From contig OU342809.1 in the NCBI GenBank assembly GCA_910591455.2, positions 4,560,363 to 4,624,362 of the forward strand: a DNA stretch of 64,000 bases, written 5' to 3'. Made by a program: the position numbers and the translations under genes. This document shows positions 22,585-34,779 of the stretch, in pieces (within the stretch, counting starts at the first letter, position 1; each line of letters starts with the position of its first letter). Source of the stretch: Pholis gunnellus (Eukaryota; Chordata; Actinopteri; Perciformes; Pholidae). Below the pieces are notes generated by a model. That model searched no databases and was not told the origin of the DNA. It saw only the letters and a program-made list of their open reading frames with translations.

Positions 22585-22705
22585 CTGGCTTGTAGGACAA
22601 GCTCGGTGGGAAGAGGAAGCCCTGCTGTGCAGCAGCGGCAGCAGCCAGAGACCGCTGGTCGTGAGGAAACACTGGGATCATCAGAGGAGGCATGTGACCC
22701 TGGAC
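22585..22705 (-). CDS. sox6: sox6 coding exon 6 (Pro/Ala-rich linker)
   Basis: Encodes residues 255-294 plus one base: [40 protein letters not shown]. Human SOX6 has [20 protein letters not shown] and the same six-alanine run; SOX5 has [20 protein letters not shown] with fewer alanines, so this exon is a good discriminator for sox6. The acceptor is GTCTCTCAG (AG at 22707-22706) and the donor is AGCCAG|GTATAC. Phase is 0 in and 1 out, 121 bp. Upstream of the acceptor the polypyrimidine tract is a CT microsatellite (GA on the plus strand, about 22729-22789). Confidence 0.97.
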
Positions 22706-22728
22706 CTGAGAGACATTGACAAAGACAG

Positions 22729-22752
22729 GGAGAGAGAGAGAGAGAGCGAGAG

Positions 22753-22789
<37 letters not shown>
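22729..22789. repeat. GA microsatellite in exon 6 splice acceptor region
   Basis: GA run with two GC interruptions (GAGAGCGAGAGAGCGAGAG). In the transcript it is a CT tract ending about 22 nt before the exon 6 AG, so it acts as or adjoins the polypyrimidine tract. Confidence 0.95.
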
Positions 22790-23209
22790 AAAAGACAATG
22801 ATTAAAATCACCTTGACAAACACACAACTCTTATCTACGTAAAAAAAAGATGAAACCAGAAAAAGAAAAATGTTGGAATGGAAAGGAAGACAACAGACTT
22901 CACGTGAAACAGAGAAAAGAAAGTCAACGGAAGAAGCTCGGAAGAAAGAAAGAGTGACTGAAAAATAAAAAAGGAAAATAAATGAATAAACGTATAAAAA
23001 GAATACTGCTGACATAAAACCAAAAACAGCAAAAAGACAAAAACATAAACTTCAGGAATGAAATGATGAGCAGGTTTGAATTGACAGAGCTAAAGAACGT
23101 TAACCGAACAACAAATAAAGACGCACGCTCTTGAGAGACAAATGTAAAAATGTGAAACAAAATGCCTTTAAAACAACAGAGAGGCTAACAGCTGCCTTTC
23201 ATGTCGACT

Positions 23210-23330
23210 TGAAAGACTCTTAAAAACTGCGGGTTCGACTGAGTTAAGGCGCTGAGGGCTCCAACTATCAAAGATGAGCCTGCGGGAATCTATTAGGGCT
23301 GGCTGTACTTAACCACTGGACTGTCTCACT
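23210..23330. promoter_or_regulatory. Candidate conserved non-coding block D
   Basis: Complex, repeat-free stretch between AT-rich and CT-rich flanks. A second short block at 23470-23560 includes the octamer ATGCAAAT (23525-23532), a POU-factor site. Not confirmed. Confidence 0.3.
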
Positions 23331-25432
23331 CTCTTCCCTTCCATCTCTCCCTTTATCTCAACTTTAATTTTTTTTCTGTCTCGTAAAATTGTTTGTCTCT
23401 TTCCCCCCCGTGTCTCCTTTTCTTGTCTCTCCCTCGGTCTGTCTTTCTCTGCTTCCTTTTCTCTTCACGCTCGTTAAGTTCCGCTCTGAATGTCGGGCTG
23501 ATTTTTTCAAACCTTAAAAATCCAATGCAAATTAGGCATTTTTCATAGACTTATAAATCTCTCTATATATTTGGATTACTTTCTGTTGATCTTAGCTTCA
23601 GTCATAATTCATGCTTGCCGAAAAGAGCAGAAGGAATTAGACTTTTGGGAGGGGTCATTTTTGCATTCATGTTGCAATTTGCTGTGTCTCAATCTCTTTG
23701 TGGATACAGAAACATGTATAAAATGTTGCCGTATTCATGAAGATGTTATGGCTGTTTGCAACGGCAACAACTTGTCTCCCATTTTCTCTCATTTTCTCGT
23801 TTTTATTTGCCAGTTTTCTCTCCTCTGTTTCTCCTCTCTCATCTCTCTCAACACTTCTGAATGTTTATTATTTTGTTTCTATACTTGACAGTCTCCCTTT
23901 TGCTTTTCTTTTTTCCTCTCTTCGTCCCATTTTTGTCCTGTTGTGATTCCCATTTTATTTATTTTTTATTTAATCCTCACTGTATTTTGTACATTTTTAG
24001 TGAATCACACTTTTATCGTGGCTTCTTGGCTTCTTCTTTTTTTCATTATCCAATTCTTTCTACTTCTCTCTTCTCAACCATTTCTTCTCATTACACGTCT
24101 TCTATTCAACATTGTCTTGCTCCCATCGTTCCCTCTTTTTTCTTTCCTCTTTCAGATGAACACATGTTGACACCTTTCTTTTCCCCCCTCCATTTCCCTC
24201 TTTACCTCCATTCAATGCCATCTACCTCCATTCATCTCCTTTACTACCAATTCATTAGCCACACTGACCCCGCCTCTGTCCTCCTGGGACAGTTCATCAT
24301 TAGAGCCGAAATTTACACAATCAGCATGTTGTGTGGTTACTTCCTTGCAGTTGCACTGCAGGGTTACGTGGCTGAATGAGATGGCCGTCCTCTGGGATGT
24401 TTATGGAGTGCGTGAGAGAGGGTTTGTACGGAGGTTCAAAGAGCATGACTAAACCGAGAGAGAGAGATGAACAGGACCATTCTTGACTCGCATGTGTTTG
24501 CTGAAGGGCTGGAAAGATTAGTCGATCAATGACAAGATCAACAGAAAAGTGATCAACATTAATATGATGATGGATTAGTCTTGTAAAGCATTTAGGAAGC
24601 ATAAAGTATTTGCAGCATCTCAAACGTAAGGATTTACTGTTTTTCATTGTTTTGAATGAATATTGAAAAGAACTGGTATGCAAAGCAGAACTTCAATATG
24701 AAACGCTTTCAATGTATTCAAACATCCAGTTTCAACATACAAACACAATGTTTGTTTTATTTATTTCATTTCCTCTCTTGGAAATGACAGCATGGTTAAT
24801 TAAAACTACGTGGTTACGGGAAGGGAAACATCATCTTCATGGTTAAATACTCTTTTTTTAAATGACAATACATGTTTAGGATTTGTAAATCCTCATTCTC
24901 TACATACTTCCACGCTCCAATTCTCAAGCACTATATGAAGTGATGCATTACGTATTTTCCAGTCTTATTGAATAAAAATCATGTAACTGCAAACTTAATC
25001 AATATGAACATAACGACAGGGCTGGTCCTATATGTATGTGTTCATGCTCAGTCCTTGAAAATATTTCATGTTTGCTTATTTGGAGGGAAAATATTTTGTG
25101 AAATCAAATTATTTTACTTAAGAATCAACTTGAGAAGAAAAGAATGTGTTCAGTGTGTGTGACGTCTTCGTCTTGTATCTTTATTAGTTCGGACCAAAAA
25201 GAGTTTTATAATTTTTGGACATTTTGTTTGGTCTTCACTGAATGAAAGTGCCGTTTGAGGCTTCAGACTTATTGTGTGCGTATGCGTGCCACTACACGTC
25301 TGTATCGCCCACAGTTAGCATTGTTCACTAAGCGTGCAGTTACATGTGTTCATCACCTGACCGGTTCTTCAGACGAGGTTGTTTAGGTCACCCACCAAAA
25401 AAAGCCTGATAGCTTGGGAGGCCCTCATCACT

Positions 25433-25434
<2 letters not shown>

Positions 25435-25491
<57 letters not shown>
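25435..25491. repeat. CA microsatellite
   Basis: Perfect CA run of about 57 bp. Confidence 0.98.
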
Positions 25492-25600
25492 GCTGTCTGA
25501 CGTCTTGTGACATGGAGAAAAGGGAATGAAGAGAGAATAAAAACGAGTCTGTCTGTCTGAATGGCAAAAAGAAAGAAGAAGAAGAAGAGAGAAGTGGAGA

Positions 25601-25616
25601 GGGGGGGGGGGGGGGG
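25601..25616 (+). repeat. Poly-G run (16 G)
   Basis: Sixteen consecutive guanines at the end of a purine-rich stretch (GAAGAAGAAG). Confidence 0.95.
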
Positions 25617-27654
25617 TATAGAGTGGACAAAATGCTCCCATTCATTGTATTCCTTTGGGAACACTGGGACTGACTGGGGCTGCTTCACTAGCGCAAACAC
25701 ACAAAGATCTTCTTTTACCGAGGGGGGATGAATGGACTGGGGAAGGTGGTGCTGCGGGGGCCCCGCTCTGCTCAGCCCCTAAGAAAACACAAGGCCCCCT
25801 TCCTCTAACTGCCCACCAGGCACATCGACATACACACCTAGTCACAGGGAACATGTGTACACGCGCATGCACACTCCCCCGAATTAATGGTCCTCTTGTG
25901 GACGGCCATCAGGGTTAGAGGGCAATGAGTACGTATGTGGTGTGTCTGTACGGTGATGTGTTTGACAAGGAGAGAGGAGAAAAAAAAGAAACGTGGTCGT
26001 CTGGTTGTGCCGTTGGCAGGTATGCTTAATGACACTTGAGGTAACAATCACGCAGGTGAATTATGCACTGTTACCCTCTGTAGCCAAACATATGTGTCAG
26101 TCCAGCATAAAATGAAAAAAAAACTGAAAAAGAATAATATATAAATATTAAAATTCTATGACGTTACAACATTTTCAAGGACCAAACCGTTGTGATGCCA
26201 GCAACACGTTTTAATAGACAAGTTGGAGGCACGATTTGGGTACAAAATCTCACTGGTTCTTTCTGATGAGCACGTTTTCGTAGCGTGTTTTCTGTATTTT
26301 GTTTGCTTTATTCTGATTCAGCTAAAAAATGTGACACAAATGTATTTGCTCTCTGACTTGTGTGTGTACACACAACAATCCTGAGTGATCCAAAAGTTGA
26401 AAACAAATACTATCCGCAATGCAAGCTGTTAGCGTTGCAATTAATGTGTACTGCTAAACTTTTTTTATTGCGTTTTTTTGGTTCGTAAACCATGCGTTCA
26501 TACAAAGAATACATCCTTAATCAACTGCTATTGTCTCCTACAGTTTGTATTATAAACTAATCAAGCATGCTAACCTACTTAGCTTGAAACAGTAAGGTTA
26601 AACAAGTAGCGACCGAAGAAAGCAGCTGGCTAAAGACAGCTTTTTTATTCTCAGCGGGTAAAACACAAGCTAAAGAACAACATGTTAGCCATAGCAACTT
26701 GATAAGCTCGTGATAAACCCGGGGTGAGTTTTTTTAGTTTGTTGTGGTGTCCCTTTGTGGTCAGACTTTGCTTAATGCAGCTTTAAGAGCACAATACACT
26801 TACAAATAATTACATTGCTCAGTTTGTTCCTTCACCACCTCGCTACACCCATGTGAGCACAATGAAAGCGCCAGAGGTGATTTTAATTGAAGCACACAGA
26901 ATTACTGTATACTTATAGCATTTTTCTATAGGCTAACACAAGGGTTAATACGCTGGAGTGAGGGCCATTGTAAAGTCAAAAGTTAGCCATTCTCCATAGC
27001 TGGTGAGTCCAATCGACGTTATGGGCCTTGCATGGCTTTCCGAGTCATTGTGTCTGAAGCTGTATATGCTGACGTAGGTGCTGCTGTCTTTCTAACAGCC
27101 ATTTTCCTGCCCCATTAGTTCTTATACATGTGTGTGTACTGTTTGTGTGTGTGTGGATTATTGTGTTTGTGCCTGTTTTGTCTTAACACAGGTCTAGCAA
27201 CCCAGACTATTCACAACCTCACCACAACGTCAGCGCATTGCGCAAACCTTTGATACAGACTAACAGTGATGAAACATGGACTTTACAGTCCATGTAACAC
27301 TACAAAGAGGTTTGTCATGTATCATGACACACAGATTAATGTGAGCTTTGTCTTGACTATAAATGGCTGCATTTGAAACTCGTCACGCACTGCCAGTTCT
27401 GTTTCAAAAGCTCAGATCATGACTGTTGGTCAAAACCGTATCTTTACCTTAATTAGTCACAAAAAAAAAACCAGTGGGCTAATAGTGTTTCAAGAGGGGG
27501 CAGCATACTGCATTTATGGAACAAGCTGTTGACGACATCATCGGCAGAGGGAAATGATACAAGATGAAATTGAAAAGTATAAAAACAAAGGCGGAGGAGG
27601 AGACGGAGGAGTTATAAGCGAAGAACAGAGACAGGGAGGAGGAGGAGTGCGGCT

Positions 27655-27840
27655 TTGCAGTCATTAATTAGCCCGTTAGCTAGGGCCCGGGCGGTGCGGT
27701 TAGGGCCTGTGCCTTTGTGGGCCCGAAGGAAATGGGCCACATATGAGAGCCATTATAGGGACTGACTTAACAAAGACACATGCCTGTCAGCCACCAGGCT
27801 GGGCTGGGCCGCTCTGCTTATACGGCACACAAAGGGCCCA
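27655..27840. promoter_or_regulatory. Candidate conserved non-coding block E
   Basis: GC-richer, non-repetitive DNA with ATTAATTAGC (homeodomain core) and GGGCCCGGGC next to a TG microsatellite. Texture only. Confidence 0.3.
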
Positions 27841-27845
27841 CCACC

Positions 27846-27847
<2 letters not shown>

Positions 27848-27889
<42 letters not shown>
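27848..27889. repeat. TG microsatellite
   Basis: Perfect TG run of about 42 bp. Confidence 0.98.
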
Positions 27890-27893
<4 letters not shown>

Positions 27894-28059
27894 TGGGTGT
27901 CTATATGTATGTTTTTGCACATGTGCATGTGTGTTTTTTTTGTGTGCGTGTCAGGGGAATATATATATAAACTGTCCACATGTGTGCGTTTATGCAGTAA
28001 CATCAGCTGTCTATACCAGATGTTAATATACTGTTAATATCAGATCCCTGTTTATGTGT

Positions 28060-28062
28060 AAG

Positions 28063-28093
<31 letters not shown>

Positions 28094-28112
28094 TTGTGTA
28101 TATATATATATA
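28060..28112. repeat. AT/TG compound microsatellite
   Basis: TATATA run, then TGTGTG, then TATATA. Confidence 0.95.
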
Positions 28113-30505
28113 TCAGCTGTTCGGTGCGTTTCTTCACGTTTTTGCGTGTGCATGCGTGCCGGGACGTGTGTGTAACCATATCTATCAGAATGGGGCCTTC
28201 GGAAGCGTTGCTTTAACCCGTGGACATCCCCCGCTGGCTCTCCACACCATTTAAAACCACATGACAGGAAACCTTTTCACTTTGAACTACACTGTGCTCC
28301 CCCAGCCACCACCCCGGCCCCCCCCACTACAACACCCACGCCACAATCGCTGACAAACACACTGACACCATCAGCGGACAGAAGAGAACGACGGAACGAT
28401 GAGACAAATGGAAAAGAATGAGCTGAATACTGCCGCCCACCGGGACGTCACTGTCTCCGTCCATAAATCAGATTCAGACTCAGTTTGATGCCAATCTATA
28501 AAACTTTCAAAATATATGATAATAAGTCAATAAAAGCGATGCTAATTAATCACTGAAGGTCGGTTAACTTTATTTGCCGTGATGATGCAACAGCTGGCGT
28601 GTGTGCGCTGAACACATCAGGGAGTTGCAACTGTTCCCCTTTTCTAGCAAAAACTTTTCCTTTTTTTGGAGGGGGGGTTTCTTATTTTTTCCATCTGGAC
28701 AACATTTTCGTGTTTCGGATTAAGATATGAACAACAACCGGCACTTCTAAAAAGTGGCTTTACCACACTACAGGCCTCTTCTTTTCAGCTGAAACAGTAG
28801 CATTTGGTCAGCTCCTCAGAGTATTGGCCTGAGAGAAGCTCAGGTCTGGATTTGATAAGTGGAAACAGACCGGTGCAGCGCTGCCTGTGTGTTTAAAGCC
28901 AACACAGCGTAAACAGCCCGCACTCCAGTGACTAAGCCCTGGAGCTTAGCCACAATAATTCTAAACCTCTGTACAGTAGATAGACCATATGCTCCTTATA
29001 CTAAGCTGGGTTTGTTCACCAAGAAATGCCGTTGCTTTTTAAAATAACAAGACGCGCACCCAGCTGTGATGCATATAATGTTGAGCAACTTTACAATGAA
29101 AACAACTTCTTTGTTTTAGTCTCTTTCCGTACCTTTACTAAACAGCAGATTGAATTCTAGCCGTTTTGGATTGAGTTCCACATAGAAAATGAGCGTGAAA
29201 CAAAAGATACGGTGGAATACGTTTCACCTGAATTTACAGCAGATGCTTCTGAAGCTCTCTACATGATATAATGCTGCTCTCAAGAGTATCCATGCTTCAC
29301 AGCGTGGAAGAGGATCCATGAAGGAGCTGCTTTTTATGGTCTCGCTCTCCCCTGGGGCTCAGAGGCCCTAATGAAGTCCGATCCGAGCTTCATTAAGATC
29401 CAAGGGTGGGGCCTCGTAATAAAAAGAGCAGAAGAAGAAGAGGAGGGGGAAACAAGCTCTCGTTAACTAGATCACACCTCCGGAGCACAGGGAGATCCAA
29501 AGCTCGGGACCGATGGGGGGTAAACGGGGTACGGGACGAGACTGAACCGATTCAGATTGTCTCACAAGCCAATTTAATTCTACAGCACTCCAACCACTTA
29601 AAAAACATAAACGGATGAAATACAAGCTGGTTAACTTCCCACATGGCCATCAGCCACAGCGTGCAAATTTAGCAGCATTTGGCTCGCAGCTGGTGGTAAT
29701 TTCTCGGCGAGTATGTAAGCACATCCAGTGCACACGGATCATGAGCATCAGGTGGATGAGACAGATGTGGGAAAGAAAGAGGGAAGAAGAAAAGGAATCA
29801 AATAGAATCAAGGATATATAAAAAGTGTAAATGAAACAAGAAATAGATATACGTATATCTTTTTTTATAAGCATGCGTCTGTGTAGATCAAATATATATT
29901 GTTTATGTTCCTCTTTTCTCATCGAGATTTTTGTTGCGATCCATTGTTAACGGGCTGGATTTAAAAGCTGCAAAAAAGAGACAAAAGGCAGAAGAAACAG
30001 CATACAGAGGCGTGAGCTGAGAGGAACATAAAGCGTTCGATTGAGGAGTGCATGTCCGGGTGAGGGGGAGTTGATAAATGTTGATAAATAGACAACTGGA
30101 GAAAAGAGAGAGTAGGAGCAAGCCTATAGAGGATGCTGGGATATTGATTTCTGACGGATCAATGAGAAAGTAAATGATCCGGCCATAACCAGGGCAATTA
30201 CTGCCTCACCGCTGTGTGTTATTGTGTGTATCTGCATGACTCCGTAGGAATGCAAGGCTGGTGTGTCGTAACTGTCGTACCTCTTCATAGCAGGCAAAAC
30301 TTTAAAAGAAAAGGTCACATTCTCTCATGTTATTGTTGTTTTCCAATCACACGTGACCCAATAATAATGGAGCAGGAGGACAATGGGACACTTCAGTTCA
30401 TCCAGATGGAAGACAAAAGACGAAACATTAGATGGACACATCAGAGAAGAGACGATGGGGAAGAAGGGCAGGAGTCAACTCAAAAATGCGAGCTATGAAC
30501 AGAGG

Positions 30506-30507
<2 letters not shown>

Positions 30508-30574
<67 letters not shown>
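30508..30574. repeat. TG microsatellite beside exon 5 donor
   Basis: Perfect TG run of about 67 bp. In the sox6 transcript this is a (CA)n run starting 28 nt after the exon 5 donor, the arrangement bound by hnRNP L in known CA-repeat splicing elements. Confidence 0.98.
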
Positions 30575-30576
<2 letters not shown>

Positions 30577-30602
30577 TTGGGGAGGTGTTTCTGCACACTA
30601 AC

Positions 30603-30671
30603 CTGGATCTGTTGTTGGAGAATGTTTATCTTGTGCTGCTGCTGCAGGAGCTGCTGCTGTTGTCTGCCGAT
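30603..30671 (-). CDS. sox6: sox6 coding exon 5 (Q-box of coiled coil)
   Basis: A 69-bp, phase 0-0 exon encoding residues 232-254: [19 protein letters not shown] then QQIQ, matching SOX5/SOX6 [23 protein letters not shown]. It continues the coiled coil of exon 4 and forms the glutamine-rich Q-box. The acceptor is TGTGTTCAG (AG at 30673-30672) and the donor is ATCCAG|GTTAGTG, weaker than consensus at +3 to +5. Being symmetric and 23 codons long it could be skipped without a frameshift. In the sense direction a long CA repeat begins 28 nt inside the downstream intron, and CTG/CAG codon runs give the exon low complexity. Confidence 0.96.
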
Positions 30672-32509
30672 CTGAACACACACATACACACACGCAAAGA
30701 GAAAAAGGGAAAATGTTAATGAAACAATAAAGTCTGACATAATTCTGAGAGGATGTAGAATAAGAAGTTTTGTTTTTAATTCTGGCAAATTCTTGTGTTT
30801 CTTTTCTTTTCTTTTTTAATGGGAGAAAATCTTCCTAACTATATTAATAATTCCAAAATCTGCACAAAGAACTAATGGCCGCAGTATAAACCTTGTTCTG
30901 AATAACATTTTTTTTTATTGCTGTATAAACTTCTTCTTGCTTCTGGATGCATGGGAACATCAAATCTGGGTAAGAATACATTTTTTGACGGGTGAAAAAT
31001 TGTCAAAAACAAACAATGTGTTTTAATATTGAGTGAGAAAGACCAGAAGTGAATCCATGCATGTTATATCAATAAGGGCAATAATGTTCAACAACACTAA
31101 CAACTTCTGGCGTGTTGTGCAGCAGGTTACTGATCGCGCTGCATTCAAGATCAAGAGCGGCGAGTTTCTGAACAAATCTCTTAACTGACACTGAATCTGT
31201 GAGATTGACATGTTTACTGGGGGAACCAACAACACCGTTTCTCCCTCTGTTATTTTGATGTAAGATTGTCTAGTAAAAAACATCTGAGGTCAAATGTTGC
31301 AGGGCTGAGTCTCAGACAGTGATGGGCAGCTGGGACCGGCCAGTCCCGTGAGGTTAAAATCCTTAAAGGCGCAGCACGTCAACCAGTTGGTCCCGCCCAC
31401 TCTGCTCCAGAAAAGTGAAGCAGCTGCCTCCCTTTCTTCTTGAGAAGTCATTTAGTACATTTATTCTGAAATATAATTACAGACTGCTGAATGGGAGGCG
31501 GCGCCCCATTTGCACACATGTCATATTTCATTAAAGGCAGATTTCTCAGGGTTTGTCTGTAGGGCATTATCCTATCAAGTCTCAACAGCCAAATGACTGG
31601 CTGATATTGGAATCTGTCTTTCTCTTCACTCTCTCCCATCTTCCCCGTTCCTTTGTGAAGCCGTGAAAGGTGGAATGTGTTGTGATGGGAGGTGTGGACT
31701 TGTCCAAACAGAGCCTGTCGTATGTCGACCTACAGTAACATGTCGGCAAAGAGTGAAAAACAAAGAGCCGCTCACCTAAACGCCTCACTGCTGAGGCGGT
31801 CTCTTTTTTCTGTGACACACTAATGTTTCGTGGTCTGACACCTGAAGACACACGTTTGAAGCCACGCACACACATACAGACACACTGAAACATTTTCTTC
31901 TTGTGTTTACTTCACAACCTGTTATTGTGGAAGTTTTGGCTGTCATTCCTTTGTGTTATGGTGACATTAAACATAGGAGCATAACGAGAAGGCAGTCCAA
32001 CAAAGACAAAGGACAAATGTTTAGCGGTCAGAAATCATACTGTTCAAGTTACACTCAAAGTTTGAGCATTACATCGAAACCAATGTGGGTTGCGTGAAGA
32101 ATCTAAGGGGTTGACAAGATGACTGCCAGTGTAGAAAACACCAAAACAAATCTAATTCTATTTCACAATATTGTGTTTCTTTATCAGGCCTTTCTTTACT
32201 TTTTTTCTTGCAAAAGGCTGTATAACTGTGCCTATTTAGGCCTTCTACACATATGCAAAGAAAAGGGAACATCATTTTTCTCAATCTATGAAGAGAGGGC
32301 ATAAGGAGGCACCGCTTTGTATTATTGAGTTCTTATTTTTTGTTAAATACATTTGCTAGAAGTTTGTCCGACCAGTCGGATCATCTGTCTGCAAATGTAT
32401 GTTCTTCAGCCGGTTGTATTTGCATCCCCAAATCTCAGCAATTAAGTTAATGATTAAAAGGTTTTACCTGAAAGGAATGAAGGAAAGGACACACTCAGAC
32501 CCCCCCTAC
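30672..32509 (-). other. sox6 intron between exons 4 and 5
   Basis: 1.8 kb, GTAGGG donor and GTTCAG acceptor. No microsatellite or named repeat. One short CGCCTCA/TGAGGCG hairpin at 31781-31798. Confidence 0.75.
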
Positions 32510-32682
32510 CTGTTCCTGCTGCTGCCTGGCCAGCTCCATCTGTTGTCTCTGCTTCTCCAGCTGTGAGGCGGCCATCTTTTTCTGCTCGTCATGGGCGGAG
32601 AGGAGCTGCTCCCTCAGACTGATCAGCTGACCGATCATGGTGGAAAGCTGGTGCTCCTTTTCCTCCAGCGACTCCGGCGTAC
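32510..32682 (-). CDS. sox6: sox6 coding exon 4 (leucine zipper coiled coil)
   Basis: Encodes residues 174-231, the SoxD leucine zipper: TPESLEEKEHQLSTMIGQL, then ISLREQLLSAHDEQKKMAAS, then QLEKQRQQMELARQQQEQ. In SoxD proteins this coiled coil mediates homo- and heterodimerisation (Sox5/Sox6) and lets dimers bind paired HMG sites; the family has no conventional transactivation domain. The acceptor is CTGTTCAG (AG at 32684-32683) and the donor is GAACAG|GTAGGG with a G-run just inside the intron. Phase is 1 in and 0 out, and 173 bp agrees. Heptad leucines are visible at MIGQL, ISL, EQLL and further on. Compared with human SOX6 the changes are conservative (EEKEH for AEKER, KKM for KKL, SQL for SQI). 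Confidence 0.97.
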
Positions 32683-34372
32683 CTGAACAGGTAGACGGAG
32701 AAGGATGGGTTTTAAGTTAAAAAAACACTAAAAACAGGAAAGGTCTGCTGAACAAAAAAAGAGAAACATGATACAGACTGACACATCTTTTTAAAGTAAT
32801 CTCAAAATCACTGTGGTTCTGGTAATATTGTTGTAAAAACAAACAACATTGAGACATTTGGTGATGTTGACGTTCAACATGCTACTACCTGAAAAGAGAA
32901 AGGAATTGAACAAGTTTTCCTTTTTTGGCTTGAAGTAAACAAACTAAAGCATCTTCAACAAAAGTCTTCACGAACCAAAAGCGACCCGAAACAAATCCAA
33001 TGTGTTTGGCCAACATGAACAAGACAAACTTTAGAAACTCACACCCCCCAAATTCTCATAAATCACGGGGCTTGTAGCTTCATATTACTACTTATTATCT
33101 GCTGTCTTGTCTCTGCATGCCATCAGTGTTTATCACTTAGCGTCTGCACACATGAACAATAAAAATCACTTTGAGTGAACCTTTGAAAACAAGTAGCTGT
33201 CACAGGCTCTTTGTCAGGTTTATGACGTACACATTCTTGGAAGGTTTTAGTCATGAAGGAGTGCTAACACTAGAAGGACTTATTGAATGTACTGTGTCAG
33301 ACAACAGACAGTGACAATATACAATTATTACTGTTTCACCAGCATCATCTCACATCAAAGTCCCACCACACTACCTGTGTCTTTAATAAACATTCTCCCC
33401 CTGTTTTCTCCCAGTTTGTTTTTACATTTATTTTTTTTTTTGCTTCATCAGGGGGTGACTCCAACATCGGATATTTAGGGGAGTAGCCACCCAGGGACGA
33501 CGTATTCACCCAGAAGTTAGCATCACACTGGTTCGCTCTACAAAAAGCCAATGGTATTTAGGATTATTGTACAAAAAAAATAAGCTCTGTGGCAAACACA
33601 AGTTATGAAACTAACATGTTTTGTTCAGCAAGATAATGAACACAACTTTTAGGGTTTTTGATATGCAATCAGCAGAAGTTAAGGCTACAAAGAAGAACTA
33701 CAAGATGACATATTGTAGTCTCATTCTGCCACATGTTAGCAACCGTCTCTTTTGAGATGCGTGAAAGTTTAAAAAACCAAAAGAATTAATTACTGAAGAC
33801 TTTTATATCATAGAACAAAAGGTTAAAAACAATGTGCTAACCACAGACCTCATTTCAGGCATCGAAACAGAAACCCATTCAAATAACCTATTGACTTTGA
33901 GACGAGGGGACGAGGTAGCGCTGTAGTGCTGACTCATTTCGGGGTTTTAGGACTCATTCCGGCAACACTCTGTTCCAAAACTATAGCAGAGAAGGTGGAT
34001 GTCTTATATAAGACCGTGTATCGTTGTTGTACGTGTTGAATTTCAGCCACATAACTGGCCATTAAGGCCATGTTGTTTTTGAAGCTGCAGCGGGGGAGGG
34101 GTACACTTCAGCCACAAATGTCTGCACATAGAAAGACTCCTTTTATCTTACCTCATACTTGAATGTATAAGTTCAATTTAATTTGTCCAGCAACATCCCT
34201 TAAACCCATGAGGTAATTTATATCAGCTGCAGCATAGGCAGCACAAACCTGCCTGACCCTTCTTCTTCTTCCTCCTCTTTAGTGAAAGCAGACCACTCAT
34301 GTCCAACATGGTGACACGTTCTTGGTTTTCTGTGTCAGTGTGTGTTTTCCTTATTGTGGGAATAGTTACAAA

Positions 34373-34381
<9 letters not shown>

Positions 34382-34413
<32 letters not shown>
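34382..34413. repeat. CA microsatellite
   Basis: Perfect CA run of about 32 bp. Confidence 0.97.
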
Positions 34414-34416
<3 letters not shown>

Positions 34417-34496
34417 CATCTTGTTTGTGGGAGTGTGTGTATATGTGCTTGTGTACATCCACACTGAAGTTTATCTTGTTTAGAAGTTCTTGCTCT

Positions 34497-34499
<3 letters not shown>

Positions 34500-34557
<58 letters not shown>
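34500..34557. repeat. TG microsatellite
   Basis: Perfect TG run of about 58 bp. Confidence 0.98.
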
Positions 34558-34559
<2 letters not shown>

Positions 34560-34664
34560 GGTCTCGCCCTGGGGCCATGTAGGGAGATTGCAGGGTGGCC
34601 CCAACACTACCTGCATACTAACAGAGTCTCCATTGTAGTCCTGTCAGGCCCCTATTGTACCCCA

Positions 34665-34737
34665 GACTGGCCCCACACACATATACATACACACACACGC
34701 ACACACACACACACACACACGCACACACACACACACA
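34665..34737. repeat. CA microsatellite, imperfect
   Basis: CA run with TA and GC interruptions, inverted in orientation to the TG tract 100 bp to the left. Confidence 0.95.
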
Positions 34738-34779
34738 GAAATTACCCCTCAGCAGCCCTGTATCAAAGGCAACATTCTC

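Larger units (their letters stand above)
22706..30602 (-). other. sox6 intron between exons 5 and 6
   Basis: 7.9 kb. It has the GA tract beside exon 6 (22729-22789), CA 25435-25491, a G run 25601-25616, TG 27848-27889, AT/TG 28060-28112 and TG 30508-30574 next to exon 5. The 23330-24250 part is pyrimidine-rich. Candidate conserved blocks lie at 23210-23330, 23470-23560 and 27655-27840. The remaining stretches show nothing specific. Confidence 0.7.

Noticed and set aside
31781..31798. CGCCTCA/TGAGGCG hairpin
   Set aside because: Seven-base stem, expected by chance in 64 kb.
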